DNA of 64,000 nucleotides from Hirudinaria manillensis. Lineage: Eukaryota; Annelida; Clitellata; Hirudinida; Hirudinidae. A program made the position numbers and the translations under genes. Every line of letters begins with the position of its first letter. Position 1 is the stretch's first letter. This document shows, one piece after another, positions 11,501 to 24,779 of the stretch. Location: assembly GCA_034509925.1 (NCBI GenBank), contig CM067530.1, positions 3,368,501 to 3,432,500 of the forward strand. The letters are read 5' to 3'. Below the pieces are notes generated by a model. That model was not told the DNA's origin, did no database searches, and saw only the letters and a list, made by a program, of their open reading frames with translations.

Positions 11501-14500
11501 CTTGGGTCAATCGAACTGTGCAGTATTAGGGGCACCGAGCATGCACAGCCTACTCGACTTAAAGAAAGAGTGGATCTGTGTGGTGGTTGTGTACAAAATG
11601 GTGGTGTTATTTATTACGGCTTTGTGTCCAAAAAAAGGGGAGAGAGGCAGAGAACGATCCCGTGCACTTCGTCTCACGCTCTGCGGATAATGAATTGATG
11701 CCGGCAATGCATCGGTCATTCACGAGTTAGTTGTCCTGGAGTCCAATTCAATCATTCAATCATTCATGCATTCCTTCATGGTTTCATTCATACATTCATT
11801 CATTCATTTATTCATTCGTTCATCCATTCATTCGTTGCAGTGACGGGTGCATTGGCATTACGATCATTTTTATCGTTTAATCGTCAATAATGCGCATTAA
11901 TTCTGCCGGAAAAGAAATTGTCAATTACGGCATTTTTAAATAAATTACCGAAAATCAATTTTTGCATTCTTTGTTAATAAGCAACGAATGATTTCCTTGC
12001 ACTGTTAATAAATTAACATTCTCCGTATTAACGGGGATACATTTATAAATGAATTATTCAATGGATAAATAAATAGATGAGTGGATGGTTGGGTGGGCGA
12101 GTGAGTGAGTGAGTGAGTGAGTGAGTGAGTGAGTGAGTGAGTGAGTGAGTGAGTGAGTGAGTGAGTGAGTGAGTGAGTGAGTGAGTGAGTGAGTGAGTGA
12201 GTGAGTGAGTGAGTGAGTGAGTGAGTGAGTGAGTGAGTGAGTGAGTGAGTGAGTGAGTGAGTGAGTGAGTGAGTGAGTGAGTGAGTGAGTGAGTGAGTGA
12301 GTGAGTGAGTGAGTGAGTGAGTGAGTGAGTTAGTGAGTGAGTGAATAATTAAATTCTCCTAATCGAACCTCATAACGTCAAGAAAAAAGAAAAAAAATCT
12401 TGTCAATTGAATTCCTCAACAGACAAACAACCATCGGCAATTCCCGCCCCCTCTCTCCTTCGTGTGCTCGGCCCCAGTGCTACCTGTCTCCTCCTGTATC
12501 TTTTATCTTTCCATTCTTTGTGACGGTCGTCATGCTCCGTGACTTTTATGAACTTCATTTGCGCTTTCTACCTGTGCCTGCCTCGGCTTGCTTCGGAGCT
12601 TTTCCATTTTTTTTCCAAGAAGTCTGCATCCGGAAATGGCTTTTTCGGAGCCTTCGGCATCGATTCGACACTCGCAGTTCACACTGGATTGCGACTGACA
12701 TCTGCTTCGAGATGAATGCCGTTTTCCGAGAAGCTCGTAATCGTCATTCGTCTTCTAACTGGGAGACAAAAAACCCCATCCTAAGAAGAGTTGCGAAAGA
12801 GAAAGGTTAGAGACAAAGACAAAAGAAAGAAAGAAATGGAATGGAGGCCACAATGAAGAGCCACAATGGATTCGCATCGGGTACCAGCCTCGGGTCACAA
12901 AGACCCGACGTTTAGAGTCGAGGAAGGTACATTACGGCATCAATTAGAGTGCTTTTTGTTCAGTTCATCTGCTTTGGTCGTCTTTCTACGCTCGACTCGT
13001 CCATTGAAGGCTGTTGTTTTCGTCGACGATTTACGATGTCTTCGACACGTTTAGAGGAGTCGTCCCCGGACGCCCATTCCAGTGCCTCACCTCGTACTAG
13101 GTGTCGCCTTCTGTCCGCTTGCTTGTCCTTCTCTGCCTGCTTTTTGTGCGTGTGTCTCGGTCTATCAGACTGGAGAAAAGGAGAAGAAGTATGGTTGCTT
13201 GTTCGATTGTTCTGGAATGCATTTGTTCGCATTTAGATTAGCCCCGTTCAGTTGAAAAGACTAGTACGACTATCAATGTCCTGTCTTGAACTCAGTCTTT
13301 AACCTGAAGATTGATTGCTTCACGCGAGACAGATAAGTAATTATTATCCGTTCAATGGTTCTTTTCGTTTGATCTCCGGCATTATCGCCATCCTACCGGT
13401 GCACGTGTATTGCTGGTCCACTTGTCGAACCTGCCACCTGTAATTAAGGACCTCTTGCTACACTAACAAGACGCCAGGTGCCAAATCACTCTTCTAAATC
13501 GTCCGAGAGCGCCTGACTCTCTATCTGGACTCGAACTCGAGATGGAAAAGGTGTCTTAAGGACGACCTTAACATTTTTTCTTTATGCCTTTGTGATAATA
13601 GACTCACGATGTCTTGATGTTGGTCTCGCAGAGGTCTCGAGGCTTATTCCACGAGGACACGTTGCCGATGTTTCTGGGACTCGAGATTCGTTTGGACGCT
13701 GTGGCACCTGCCTGGTTTGGTGCATTCCGTGTCCGATATTTTATGGCTTTCCTCACGAATTGTTTCACTGGAAATGCTTTTCTATAATTATATTGTATTA
13801 ATAATAATAGTAATTATTATTATTATTATTATTATCATAATCAGGACATCATTAATGACATTATTCTCAGTTTGTTCGCTAATAACATTCTATATTGTTG
13901 TGGTAACACTAGTTGTTTAACATATTATACCTTATTAAGGCGTTATTATAAGCTTTAAAACAAAATAATAATAAGATTAATTAATTTGCAACTTCATTTT
14001 TGGACACCTATTTTGCAGCTATTTCAAAAACAAATCCGACTAAAACGAAATAAACGCCCTTAAAACATTGTAATTCCAATTAATTGGAATTAATTTCCAA
14101 AAAGTGCGCAAAAATCTCCAACTAAAATAACAGAAACGATTTCATTCAACAACGACAATCATCGACGACAAGGTTTCCAAAAAAGGTGTGTCGTCGTCGT
14201 TGCTGCGGTCGTTGTCGTCGTCGTCGACGTTGTTGCTATTGTTTTTGATCGATATTGTTCTCGTCCGGCGAATGTTTCACTTGCGCTGGAATCCCATTCT
14301 TTTGCCAGGTTCTTGAGCATTGTTTCGTCGATGTCCTCCTTCTCTGTTTGTACCCGGCTTTCTGAGTGCTTTCGGTTATTGAAGCGACAAAAGATGGCGA
14401 TGACTTTTTTTCCATTTTTCCAGGCCGGCTTCTTCGTTTCCGGAGAAATTCATCTTTCCTCTATTTGTATGTGTGTGCGTGCGTGTGTGTGTGACCTGTG

Positions 14501-16093
14501 CTCGTCCGTGTGCCCGACCCTGCGTCTGTCCTGCTCCGTCATGGCCTCACTGTAGTCCGGACGCTTCTATTGCTCGGCGAGTCTTTGAAGGAATGACCGA
14601 TTTTCAAGTAGACTTCCTTTTCCAGCGCGGCTATCCGGAGTTTCGTGGAAATTAGGGGCCGATGGATGGTAGGGTATAATTCTCCTTCCTCTTCATTTGT
14701 GTTTCCTGTTTCTCGTTTGAGCTATTCCTCGCGGGTCATTTGGCCTTTAACGACAGTAGCGTGGAGGTTTTGGCTTGTTTCCTACGCGGTCATAATTTCG
14801 AGGTCATTCGTCTACTTCCTCAGGGAGACAGACCTCATTAGAAAAGTTTGCCAGAGTTTTAAAGCCCATCTTTCCAAAGTTTTTTCCCTCCCAACAATTC
14901 AAAAATAAAATTGACTGCCTGTTGCCAGCTTTTCGTTTCTTTCTGAGAGCTGCTTCTTCAAGTGTTTATCACTGAGCTTTCGTGGAGTTGGAATTTTCCT
15001 CCCGGTAAACGTTTAGCTCACGATATCCGGCCCTTCGGGGACACTACTCCAGCTGCCCGCCACGGTCCGACCCACCACCCCCTGCCCGCCCGGTCGATGG
15101 CCGCGGGACATTTTTTGTCTGTGAAATTTACTCTCATCCCGAGGAAGCACGGAAAGGGCATAAATTTTGCCAACCATTCCGTAGATATTTGTCTTGATTT
15201 TTTGCGGCTTTTTTTTTCTGTCTAGTTTTCCTTTCGCCTTGAAGATTTCCTTCCAGCTCCACCACTCCGGCATGTATAACGGCGTTTCTCGCATTTGTCC
15301 GCTCCCTTATTTCGTATGCATGGGAAATTTTTTACATTTTCTCTGAATTACAAGCTTGATTTGAGCTCAGACTCTCTCTCCCATTCATACGCATGCCAAG
15401 ACATTTTAACCATTCTTACCTTCCACCCCCTCAAAATTCCTCAACTCTTACCCACCCCATCCCCCCCTCTCATGGCCTCTCCCCAATCTCATCACCATCT
15501 CTCTCAACTGAGTTGTCGGCCTTTCTCTTTTTTTTTTTGGTTTTGACATGGATCCAAATATTCCGACCCGTTTGACCGATTTGTTAGCGGACCGTAGAGA
15601 GATCGAGCCGGTGGCATAAAGCAATTTTATTAAACAATTTCGTTCGGGGCTCAGGGGGCGTGGAAATTTTAGCCGACCCGCGTCTGCAATAGGCCACCGC
15701 TAGGGGACGCCGGAGACAAAGATTTATTTTAAATTGTTTCCATCTATTTATGCATCTTCATTAAGAGATTGCCTGTTGAACGTGCCGATCTCGGACTGGA
15801 TTTATGGCCCCGGAGTTTCGACATTTCAGAATAATTGTGTTTATTCTTACTCTGGACTCGAATCAATACTATCCATCTTGATTGCGAAGTCCAAGAATAC
15901 TTGGTCACTCCGTATAAAAGCAGAATAAAGTACCGAATGCTTCGTATTTCCATTTATTCCGCCCAAAAGCAGGTTCTTTTTCCAATCCGATTCGCTACGT
16001 TCTTACTACTTTCCGGCTTTTTTTCTTATTTTTTTCTAAATTCGAATTTGAATTTCAATTAAATGTCTTTTTTTTTACTTCCAATTTCTTCAG
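8532..16093 (+). other. Meis intron (about 7.6 kb)
   Basis: The intron is bounded by GTAACC and TTCTTCAG. It carries GAT-rich repeats (8550-8770), short ATT runs, ATTC repeats near 11746-11835, and the 246-bp (GTGA)n array at 12099-12344. Non-repetitive, mixed-composition blocks lie between these, for example 10900-11130 and 14950-15130, and are the best candidates for regulatory DNA. No other gene is recognised. Confidence 0.75.
12099..12344 (+). repeat. (GTGA)n tetranucleotide array
   Basis: About 61 copies of GTGA, almost perfect (one TAGT unit near 12331). The array lies in the Meis intron before the homeodomain exons. Its reverse complement is the motif of the array at 29003-29096 in the intron after the homeodomain exons. 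Confidence 0.98.
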
Positions 16094-16233
16094 ATTGTCT
16101 GGGTAGTGTCGGCTCAGGAGAGGGAATCGATGACTTGGACTCGAATGGGTTTTCAAAAAGCCAGAAGAAGAGGGGAATCTTTCCAAAACTGGCCACCAAC
16201 GTCATGAGATCCTGGCTTTTCCAGCACCTAACG
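16094..16233 (+). CDS. MEIS (hth): Meis/Homothorax exon: linker and homeodomain helices 1 to loop
   Basis: The exon is flanked by TTCTTCAG and GTGAAT. Its 140 nt begin with two bases that complete an Asp codon and end in phase 0. It encodes a short acidic linker ([13 protein letters not shown]) followed by the start of a TALE homeodomain, [20 protein letters not shown] then HLT. This is almost identical to the Meis consensus and differs from Pbx and Irx classes. The exon stops exactly before the HPYPSEEQ stretch that contains the three-residue TALE insertion. Helix 1 and the helix 1-2 region lie here. The Meis assignment is very secure. Confidence 0.96.
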
Positions 16234-19200
16234 GTGAATTTCATTTATTTATTTACTCACTCATCCACTCACTCACTCACTCACAGTTGAAAACATCAGT
16301 GGTTGGTGAACATCAGTGGTTACTTCCATTCTTTAGAATTTCGAAATTTATAAAAATAATGTTTACATGCTAAGCATTCACATTTCTGGCTTCTATTTTC
16401 GACTCATAACGACGCCTAACGAGTGCAAATAGGGGAGAATTTGAAATATCGGGCAGCGATTTTTAAACTGGATTTAAAATTTAAAATTTAATTTTATTTC
16501 GGGACCAGTTTTTTTTATATTTTAGATTAATTCTGTTTTTGTTGTTGTTGTTCATCTTCTACTTGTTCAATTGAAATGATTTGAGTCGCTAACGCTTCTC
16601 CATCCTCCGAAAAAATGCTTCCATCGTACACCAAGATGTCTCCAAGATCCGTAACTCTCGTACTATTCATCCTTCTTTGTTACTTTATTTGTTTGTTTGC
16701 GTCTATATTCCATTCTTTATTTTATTTTTATTTTTATTTTTTGATTCTTTATTTACTCCTCGGCTTTGAATTAATGGCTTACCTTCTTCAAAAGCTTCCA
16801 TGTAATCATGTAAAAGCTTCACCTGCTCCTACCTCGAGCAACCCATCATTCCTGGCATCCAGCTTGTTTCTTGGTGCCGTACAAACGGTTTCCACATTTC
16901 TCATCTCCCTCATCATCATCATCATCATCATCATCGTCGTCGTCATCATCAGCATCGTCGTCATCGTTATCATCTCCTTCATTCTTTTCCCTTCTCTTCC
17001 TGCATGCAGAGGCGAGCCATCAATCAAAAGACCGAGAAAGCAGACTGGAAAACTTTTTCGCTCTCCATGTTTTCCACAACTCCGTCCATCATCTCTTTCA
17101 TCCACCCATCCACCCGTCCATCCGTCCATCACTTCTTTCATCCATCTAGCAATCCATTCATTCGTCCATCCGTGCGTCCGTCCATCAATCCATCTGCCCG
17201 CCGTACGTCCGTTAACTCCTTCTTTCGATCCATCCTTTCTTCTGTACTCTTCTTAACGATCCCGGGACCGAGTCCCGGGCACACTAGCAGCTGCCAGGAC
17301 GGGAAGAGACTGTTTGTCTTGTTTTGATAGGCTTATTAGTACAATTATGCATTCTTTACTCGCAGGACGTGCCTCATTTAATATTTAACCGGTCAACATC
17401 CATCAAAAAACGCAAGCATGTTGTCGAGCTGAAAAAGAGCAATTCTTCAACTGTCCCGCAGAGCCACCGGCGATGGTTGCGGCTGTTGGAGTTGGATGGA
17501 CTAGGAATGGGTCGAGCGGTGATTGGAAGTGACTAAACCCGATCGATTGATGTTTAGATCGATTGAAACATTTGAGTAAAAGTTCACACAAGTGGAGATG
17601 ACTCGTTTTGCAAAAGTCCTCTTTCATCCGCAATCCTCACTCGTTTACGAGTCCCGGGACCTCCTATCGTCAGGCTCTCCGTCGACCGGATTCCATCGCT
17701 TTTCCACCGATGATGGCGACGTGATGGGAGTCAATTTGGAAAAGTTTGCAGCCGTAAATCAAAGCCAGGCAATCAGACTGTGCTTTTTGAGAAATCGCAA
17801 CCAGAAAATGACGCGTCAAGTGTTGAATTACGCTGCTGTGGCTAATGAGAGACTGATTGTTATTTTTACGAGCCATCGTTTGTTGCCTGTTGCTATCAGC
17901 GATCAATATTTCATCCAGCAATTTCAAAAGAGAGCGCCGAATAATTTATGTAGCGCGTAAAACGGTCGAAACTGCGAGTCGGTCCTGATCATGATAGCGA
18001 TAATGGTGATCATGGTAATGATCTAAAGGGGATGGCTGGATTGGGTGATGGGATGTTTAGGGGCTGCTAATTTTAAAAGGAACATTTCTTGGCTGACCCC
18101 GGACTGACTCCGTGTCTTGAAAGTAAAATGGTCTCATAGAATCATCCATTCATCATAAGGTAAAGTCAAAGGGTACTTGTTATGAATCTGGAGGCTGACG
18201 ATTGTTATTATTTTTATTATTTATATAAATGTATTTTTAATAATCTTCACGTCTGAGTGTTCTTTTTTGTTCATTCTTTTTCTCTCTCTTTCTTTCTATC
18301 GGTTTAAATTTCAATTTTTTTGTTTTTGTATATTCAATTTCCTCAACTCCTTCTGAGTTTACAAAACTAAGTACGGGTAGTATGCGAGCAATGGAGGAGA
18401 CTTTGCTCTTTCGATAGTTGAGCTGATAATTTATGGGCCGTCTCAGAGATTTCAAGGAGTTCCACTTGCAACATTTGATTCGAAGAATCGGAATTTTTAA
18501 ATGACCCCCCCCCCCCCTATCCCTGGATGTAGGCATCCTACGCTACCCTACTCTACCCCCTTGGTGTGCTCAGACACTCAGAAGTAATTATTTCAGCAGA
18601 CAAATTATTCAATAAATCACTGCATCATTATTATCTTTCTTAAAACTCTTTTTTTCAAAAATCTTTTTTTTCTTTTCGTCTCATCGCGGAAAACAGCAGA
18701 CGTATTTATGGATCCGAAGCGATGTAATTAATCCTCCGCCTAATGCAATTACTCTCGCACGGACGGTTTGACTGTTAAATTTACCTGTCTTAAGAGGAGA
18801 CTCAATCGAAAGCCGGGGCCCGTCCACTATCCTAACCTTGACCCATGAATCGGCCGCCCAGACTTGTAGGGTGCTTCGTAGGATAGGGTCAAAAGAGAGG
18901 CAAGGCTAAAAGATGAGTCTACGGATAATTTATAGCCTGAACATTTGCGAGAGAAGATTTCTCTGTGTTTTGAAGTCGTAAAAATTTTACGAGGCCATAC
19001 GCTATGGCGACCCGCGGAATGTGCGCCGAAGAGCGTCAAAAGAGGCGCTGGCGGTGGCTCTGTCGGCGCCGGGGAGAGAGGTAGGAGTAGGGAGGATGTC
19101 GATAGCTCTTAGATGGATGCTAATTGTACATTCCATCGCGTGGGTTTAATAACGTGCGCGTTCGTCGGAGCGTGGAGAAACCGCGGGGATAGAATGCCGT

Positions 19201-19751
19201 TGCGTGGCCTGGAAATGGACGTCCGCCGTCGGACCGATACCGGCCCGGTACAGAGCAGGCAGTTATAAAATAAGCTGGCTGGCTTTTCACAATGATTATA
19301 CTTAGTCGATGTCAAAGTTTGGAAATCTTGAGAAAGTCGATTAGAGTTTAAACATGACCCTGACCCTAACCCATGTTTCCGAGAAAAACAATGCCCTTTG
19401 ACCTCGCAGTAACCCTGGGGAATTTTTCTAATCCCCAAAGAAAGTATTTATGATCACTTAAAGGTCGTCTTTCCAGCTAGCAATGCCCTCTACCTGTATG
19501 GAAAAGGGCTAGCCAGTTATCTGAGACTGCCTGTAGTAATTACCACCTGGTTTGATTGATGGCTCTGCCGAATCTACCTGTTAATTTGTTGCTTGTTCCC
19601 TCACAGCTTCCCGGCACAATATCGGACAAACAGTTAAGCGATGTGCCTTTTTTTTCCACGTCTGCTTCTATGCCGCCCTACGGCGCTGGGTTTTGTTTTT
19701 TTCCATCGCTAATGATATATCGATACAGAGGTATTGTGACGACGACGACGA

Positions 19752-19752
19752 C

Positions 19753-19820
<68 letters not shown>

Positions 19821-19830
19821 TAATAATAAT
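19752..19830 (+). repeat. (AAT)n trinucleotide array
   Basis: About 26 near-perfect AAT units follow a short GAC run. The array lies in the intron inside the Meis homeodomain. All six frames are open across it, so long ORFs here carry no coding meaning. Confidence 0.97.
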
Positions 19831-21313
19831 AGTAAATGCAACCATCTATTAAGAAATCATTTAGCATCGGCCATTCACCTGCTGCTGATGCTGTCAAATC
19901 GGGTTTCAGATGGAGAAAAATTGCTCTGAAAAGTCGACTCAATTATCGGCCATTTACCGTTCATTCGTTCATTCATTCATTCATTCATTCATTCGTTCGT
20001 TCGTTCGTTTGTTCGTTTGTTCGTTCGTTCGTTCGTTTGTTCATTCTCTGAAGAAATACTGATGAACCCTATAAATTGTACTAGTATTCAAGGGTACAAG
20101 TTGTACAAGTACCAAGTCTAGAGATACAAGACTTTAGATTCGGATTTGGAAAGGAAATTTAATACAGTCTACAAATACTAATGAAATGGTCAACCATATC
20201 TTGTACTTAGCAAAAAGATCAATTAATAGGCAGAAATAAGATGGAAGAAGAATCTGGTACTAAATCAAACCCAGTACAGGGAGATTACTCAGCTCAGAGT
20301 ACTTGATCGCATATTGTACGGTGCACAGCTCTAGTACAAACCATCATTTATCATAAAGATACTCTCCATTCATTTTACCTATGTACTGCATACTAAACAA
20401 TACAGCCAGGCAGAGAAACAGACCGACGGAGAGATCCGAAAATCGGGAGAGACAAGGAGACAGAGGAGAGGAAAAAATAGTTTTCCATATTTTTTTTTTC
20501 AGAACAGTATTCCAACAGCTCCTGCTAATCAAAGCCAATCAATATTGCTATTATCTGATTACCTACAAATTGCGCATCCATTTATCAACACCAGTGATTG
20601 ATCAAATCGACCAACAAAGTATTTTTTGTCTGCTGATGATTATGATTATGATGACGGCCATGATGATGATGATGATGAAGATGATGATTGTGGTGATGAT
20701 GTTGATGATGATGACAATGACTTTGATGAGATTAACTTTATATTTTTTTAAATGCACGGATAATTGTCATGGTTAAAATGAATTGGCGGTGATGATGATG
20801 ATGATGAGTTTCTATAATTCTTGGAACCACGTAATATCACATCGTCATCATCATACTCATCATCACCTTCATCATAGTCGACAGTAACAAATCAAAACTT
20901 TATCAGTCTCACCTTTGGTCAAAGACTAATCGAACCGGGTTCAACCTTTTAAGAGGGTTGGGTCAGCGTTTGGGGTGAAGGTCAATTGGTTCAGTTCTGC
21001 TTGTATAAATCTTTGGAATTAATCGGTTTTAATTGGAATTGCTCTGCTGTTATCAAAAAGTGATAAAACTTATCTGATTACGAACTTGTGTTTTACGTAA
21101 TGGCCTTAATGATTATCAGCTCTTAACAAGTTATGGATTTGCACCGAGTGAGCCCCAGCAGGGGGCGTGGCTTGCGGTTTGTTTATGATTCGAAAAGTCA
21201 TGCAATGGTAAATTTTTTTTATTCTGTTACTTTTGTCGCCAGATGTCTTATCGTTGTGGTGGTTCTAATAGGTTTTTTTTGTCACTAAAATGTTTAATAG
21301 TATTAAGTAATGA

Positions 21314-21314
21314 G

Positions 21315-21379
<65 letters not shown>

Positions 21380-21381
21380 CA
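21314..21381 (+). repeat. (ATT)n trinucleotide array
   Basis: About 22 perfect ATT units in the same intron as the array at 19752, but in complementary orientation. The two could pair in the pre-mRNA. Confidence 0.97.
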
Positions 21382-21995
21382 TTAATGTTATTATTATTTT
21401 TATCGCGATCACTGTTATTGTTATTATTATCATTAATAGATGTATTAATACAGTTCATTTGATTCTTAATTCCTAAATTTTCGACGTATATTTGCACCGA
21501 CCGAGTGCACTCTTATAATCGGAGATAAAATCGTTTAAAAGTCTACCAATTTATCGACTTCATTAATAGCCCATTTACTTATTTAATTATCCCAATTAAT
21601 GATTTTATTTTATTTGTGGATTTAATCCAATTAATCATGTCTACCTCTATAACACGAATCCTCTCCCTCCTTTCTCCTCTCTCCACCACCTCTGTCCACC
21701 CGCCCACCCATACACCCAACTCGAAATCGTGAAGCGCTAGATAACTTCCGCTCGCGTCGCCATCTAGCGTCGTCCTGTTAAATCACTTATCTTCTTAGGC
21801 GCCTTAGAGCGCTTGAGTAGCGCAGGTGATGCGCAAACAGGGCGCGTGGTAGAAGAGAAAAAATACTTACAGTGGATGAGTGAGAGAGAGAGAGAGAGAG
21901 AGAGTGGGGAGTGGGGAGTGGGAAGTGGGAAGTGGGGAGAGGTGAGTTGATCGTTGAAATGATGTCCTAACGGCGTGTCTTTCCATCTTTTTCAG

Positions 21996-22072
21996 CATCC
22001 TTATCCGTCGGAGGAGCAAAAGAAGGATTTGGCGGATCAGACCGGTCTTACGATGTCCCAGGTCAATAACTG
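21996..22072 (+). CDS. MEIS (hth): Meis/Homothorax exon: homeodomain TALE loop and helix 2-3
   Basis: This 77-nt exon follows CTTTTTCAG and ends at TG before GTGAGT. It starts in phase 0 and leaves two bases of the Trp codon. It encodes [20 protein letters not shown] followed by SQVNNW. The PYP triplet is the three-residue loop extension that defines TALE homeodomains and contacts Pbx/Hox partners. The split Trp is the invariant Trp48 of recognition helix 3, which reads WFINARRR once joined to the next exon. Skipping this exon alone would shift the frame (77 is not a multiple of 3). Confidence 0.97.
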
Positions 22073-22945
22073 GTGAGTCAAGATGATGATAGTGATGATG
22101 GTAGTGGTGATGATGATGATGATGATAGTGATGATTGGAAGCGAAGGTGGTGAGGATGATGATGATGATAGTGATGATTGGAAGCGAAGGTGGTGAGGAT
22201 GATCATGATGATGATGGTGATTACCGTGGATCATCGTATATGCTTTCATCGATCAATTTTTCGCCCGTCAATCTAAATAACCACAATCTTTCGAACATAC
22301 ATTGATCAATCGATCAATCAATCAATCAATCAATCAATCAATTGATCGACCAATCATTGTCGCCATCTCTGCCGGCGTTCCAGCTATGCCAGCTGACACT
22401 CAGATTAACTTGGGGACTTTCAGGATAGAATTACTGAGTTTAAAAACAGTTGATATTTTTATATTTTATTTAATTTTTTTTAAATAAAGATTTTATTTCT
22501 TTCTTTATTTCAATATTATTCTCAATTTCTTTCGTCTACCCATTCATCTCTCCACTGGCTGAGAATGTCTTGTTTACGATTTGGAGTCTCGGTTGTTTAT
22601 TTTAAGTGGAGTATCAAGTAACGATTTGAGAATCATTTGTTTAGGGGTCCGCGGTCCATAAATCAGGCCTCTGGGGGACTGGCTTCTATGCTCCCCAATT
22701 CGTCCATTCATCCATCAGTCCGCCAATCGATCTACTCGTCCGTCAGTCCATCCATACGTCCATCCGTCTGTCTGTCCTGAAGCAGTTCCTTCGGCTGCTC
22801 TTTATTGCCCCCTAACATATGAGTTGATGTCCTTTTAATTTTAACGTCCCAATTGACGAGTCTTCCAGGCGTCGGCGGAGTTTTCCAGTTTTCTGAGGTG
22901 AAAGTCTGGATTCCGGAGGTCACGTGGTTGTGACGGAATGGCTGA

Positions 22946-23420
22946 AGGAATGAATGAATGAATGAATTAATGAATGAATGAATGAATGAATGAATGAATG
23001 AACGAATGAACGAATGAACGAATGAACGAATGAGTGAGTGAGTGAGTGAATGAGTGAATGAATGAATGAATGAATGAATGAGTGAATGAATGAGTGAATG
23101 AATGAGTGAATGAATGAGTGAATGAGTGAATGAGTGAATGAGTGAATGAGTGAATGAGTGGATGAGTGGATGAGTGGATGAGTGGATGGATGGATGGATG
23201 GATGGATGGATGGATGGATGGATGGATGGATGGATGGATGGACGGACGGACGGACAGACAGACAGATGGATGGGGGACGGAGAGGTGGGAGGACCGACGG
23301 AGTGAAAGAAAGGGTAGTTGAATGAGTGGACTCACCGATGGATGGATGGATGGATGGATGGATGGATGGATGGATGGATGGATGGATGGATGGATGGATG
23401 GATGGATGGATGGATGGATG
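22946..23420 (+). repeat. Compound GAAT/GAGT/GGAT tetranucleotide arrays
   Basis: The arrays run GAAT to GAGT to GGAT between 22946 and about 23240. After roughly 95 bp of unique sequence, perfect GGAT units follow at 23337-23420. The composition suggests successive point mutation and spread of one tetranucleotide. Long minus-strand ORFs here (Ser-Ile-His-Pro repeats) are by-products of the repeat. Confidence 0.95.
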
Positions 23421-23529
23421 AACGAGCGAAACGGTGAATGGTAGTGATCCCCATTGAGATGTCAAGATTAATTCGTGAACAATTTTTCCGAAGTCACAGA
23501 AGACCTGATGGTTGAAAAGACGAAATCAT

Positions 23530-23703
23530 AACGACGGTGACGATGATGATGATGATGACGACGACGATGATGATGATGATGATGATGATGACGACGATGA
23601 TGATGATGATGATGACGACGATAATGATGATGATGATGATGACGACGACGGTGACGATGATGATGATGATGATGACGACGACGATGATGATGATGGTGGT
23701 GAT
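23530..23703 (+). repeat. GATGAC/GATGAT trinucleotide-derived array
   Basis: Mixed GAT and GAC units, period 3 with a higher-order block of about 36-45 bp. Frames across it read as poly-Asp, poly-Met/Thr or poly-His and are not taken as genes. Confidence 0.95.
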
Positions 23704-24697
23704 AGCAGTTCACCGAGACAACAACAGCAACGATATTAATAATTATAATTATTATTATCATTATTGTGATTATATCATTAATATTTTTGTTTTGTTATTA
23801 TATATGAATTATTAATTTATTATAGCTATAATTATAGTAAGGGTTGTTATTATTACCGATACTATTACTATTGCCATATTGTTTGTAATCTTAATTTCAG
23901 CATAATACTCGGCGTACGTCTCACGTAAACATTGCTGGCGCCGGAGTTTTGTTGATAAGTGTTGGTATAATTGTTTACAATCACAGGACTCATTAGGGTC
24001 GTGATAACCGATTTTAATTGCTGGCTGGGTGGGGGTGGTGGCACGACGGTGGTCGTGGTGGTGAACACGACCAGGACAACAATGACTCTGATTACGATGA
24101 TGACGGTGGTTGTGATAACGATGACAAATATGACAATGATAATGACGATGATGATGACGACGGCGACGATGATGATAATGATGACGACGACAATGATGAT
24201 GATACCAGTTCACTGAGACCTTCCTCCCTAAGCGGGGGTATTCCCTCCCTCAGTACCCCAATTATGTCCCCGGGTCGTGGTATCTTAATTGAATTAATCC
24301 AACCAATCAAATTTAATCGCAAATGGACACGCCTTCGAATCCAAACAAAGCGACGAGCGTCTTATCTTTTCTCTCTTCGCCTGTCTGTCTGTTCGCTTGT
24401 GTTCTTCCATTTGTCTGGCTGTTATTAATATAATTATTATAATTATTATTAATATTGTTGTTGTTATCATTATTATTTTTTTTGGTAGTAGTAACAGTGG
24501 TAGCCATAATATTTATGGTATTATTATAGTAATATAATTAAAATTATTATATTCATATTTATTTGGCAGTAATTATGGCAGCCTATCACATCTCTCGACA
24601 ACCGATTGACCTTATGACCCCTGATAATTAAGGGCTTGCTTAATTCCCGCTGTTCGCGGCCAACGATTGTCGACGTCTGCCAACTACTCCTTGTAAG

Positions 24698-24779
24698 AAA
24701 GGTCGTGAACTCTTGAAAAATAGGTCATGAGCTCTTGAAAAATAGGTCATGAACTTAGACAGAAAGGTCATGAAGGTCC
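24698..24779 (+). promoter_or_regulatory. Tandem AGGTCA half-sites (possible nuclear-receptor elements)
   Basis: A unit of about 22 bp is repeated four times. Each copy contains AGGTCA or AGGTCG followed by TGAAC or TGAGC, with an AGGTCC at the end. Half-sites start at 24700, 24722, 24744 and 24765. The second and third are preceded by AAAAAT, so they fit the monomeric ROR/Rev-erb consensus (WAWNTRGGTCA). The array lies in a Meis intron. The match is visible; receptor binding is inference. Confidence 0.4.

Larger units (their letters stand above)
16234..21995 (+). other. Meis intron (about 5.8 kb) inside the homeodomain
   Basis: The intron is bounded by GTGAAT and CTTTTTCAG. It contains ACTC repeats at 16256-16284, ATC/CATC-rich stretches (16905-17230), an (AAT)n array at 19752-19830, (ATTC)/(GTTC) repeats at 19960-20045, GAT repeats near 20635-20720, and an (ATT)n array at 21314-21381. 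The 216-bp block just before the acceptor has a GA run (21885-21903). No embedded gene is recognised. Confidence 0.75.

Noticed and set aside
12099-12344. CRISPR-like or satellite array
   Set aside because: It is a simple GTGA tetranucleotide repeat with no spacers, in a eukaryotic intron.
17592-17960. 122-residue ORF in the Meis intron
   Set aside because: No known domain, a minus-strand ORF of similar length overlaps it, and no splice or polyadenylation context supports a nested gene.
22920-23465. Long minus-strand ORFs of Ser-Ile-His-Pro and Thr-His-Ser repeats
   Set aside because: They arise from GAAT/GGAT tetranucleotide arrays, are open in several frames at once, and lie inside a Meis intron.
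23468-24216. Poly-His, poly-Asp and Met/Thr ORFs
   Set aside because: These are translations of GATGAC/GATGAT repeats in different frames; there is no unique sequence or start context to support genes.
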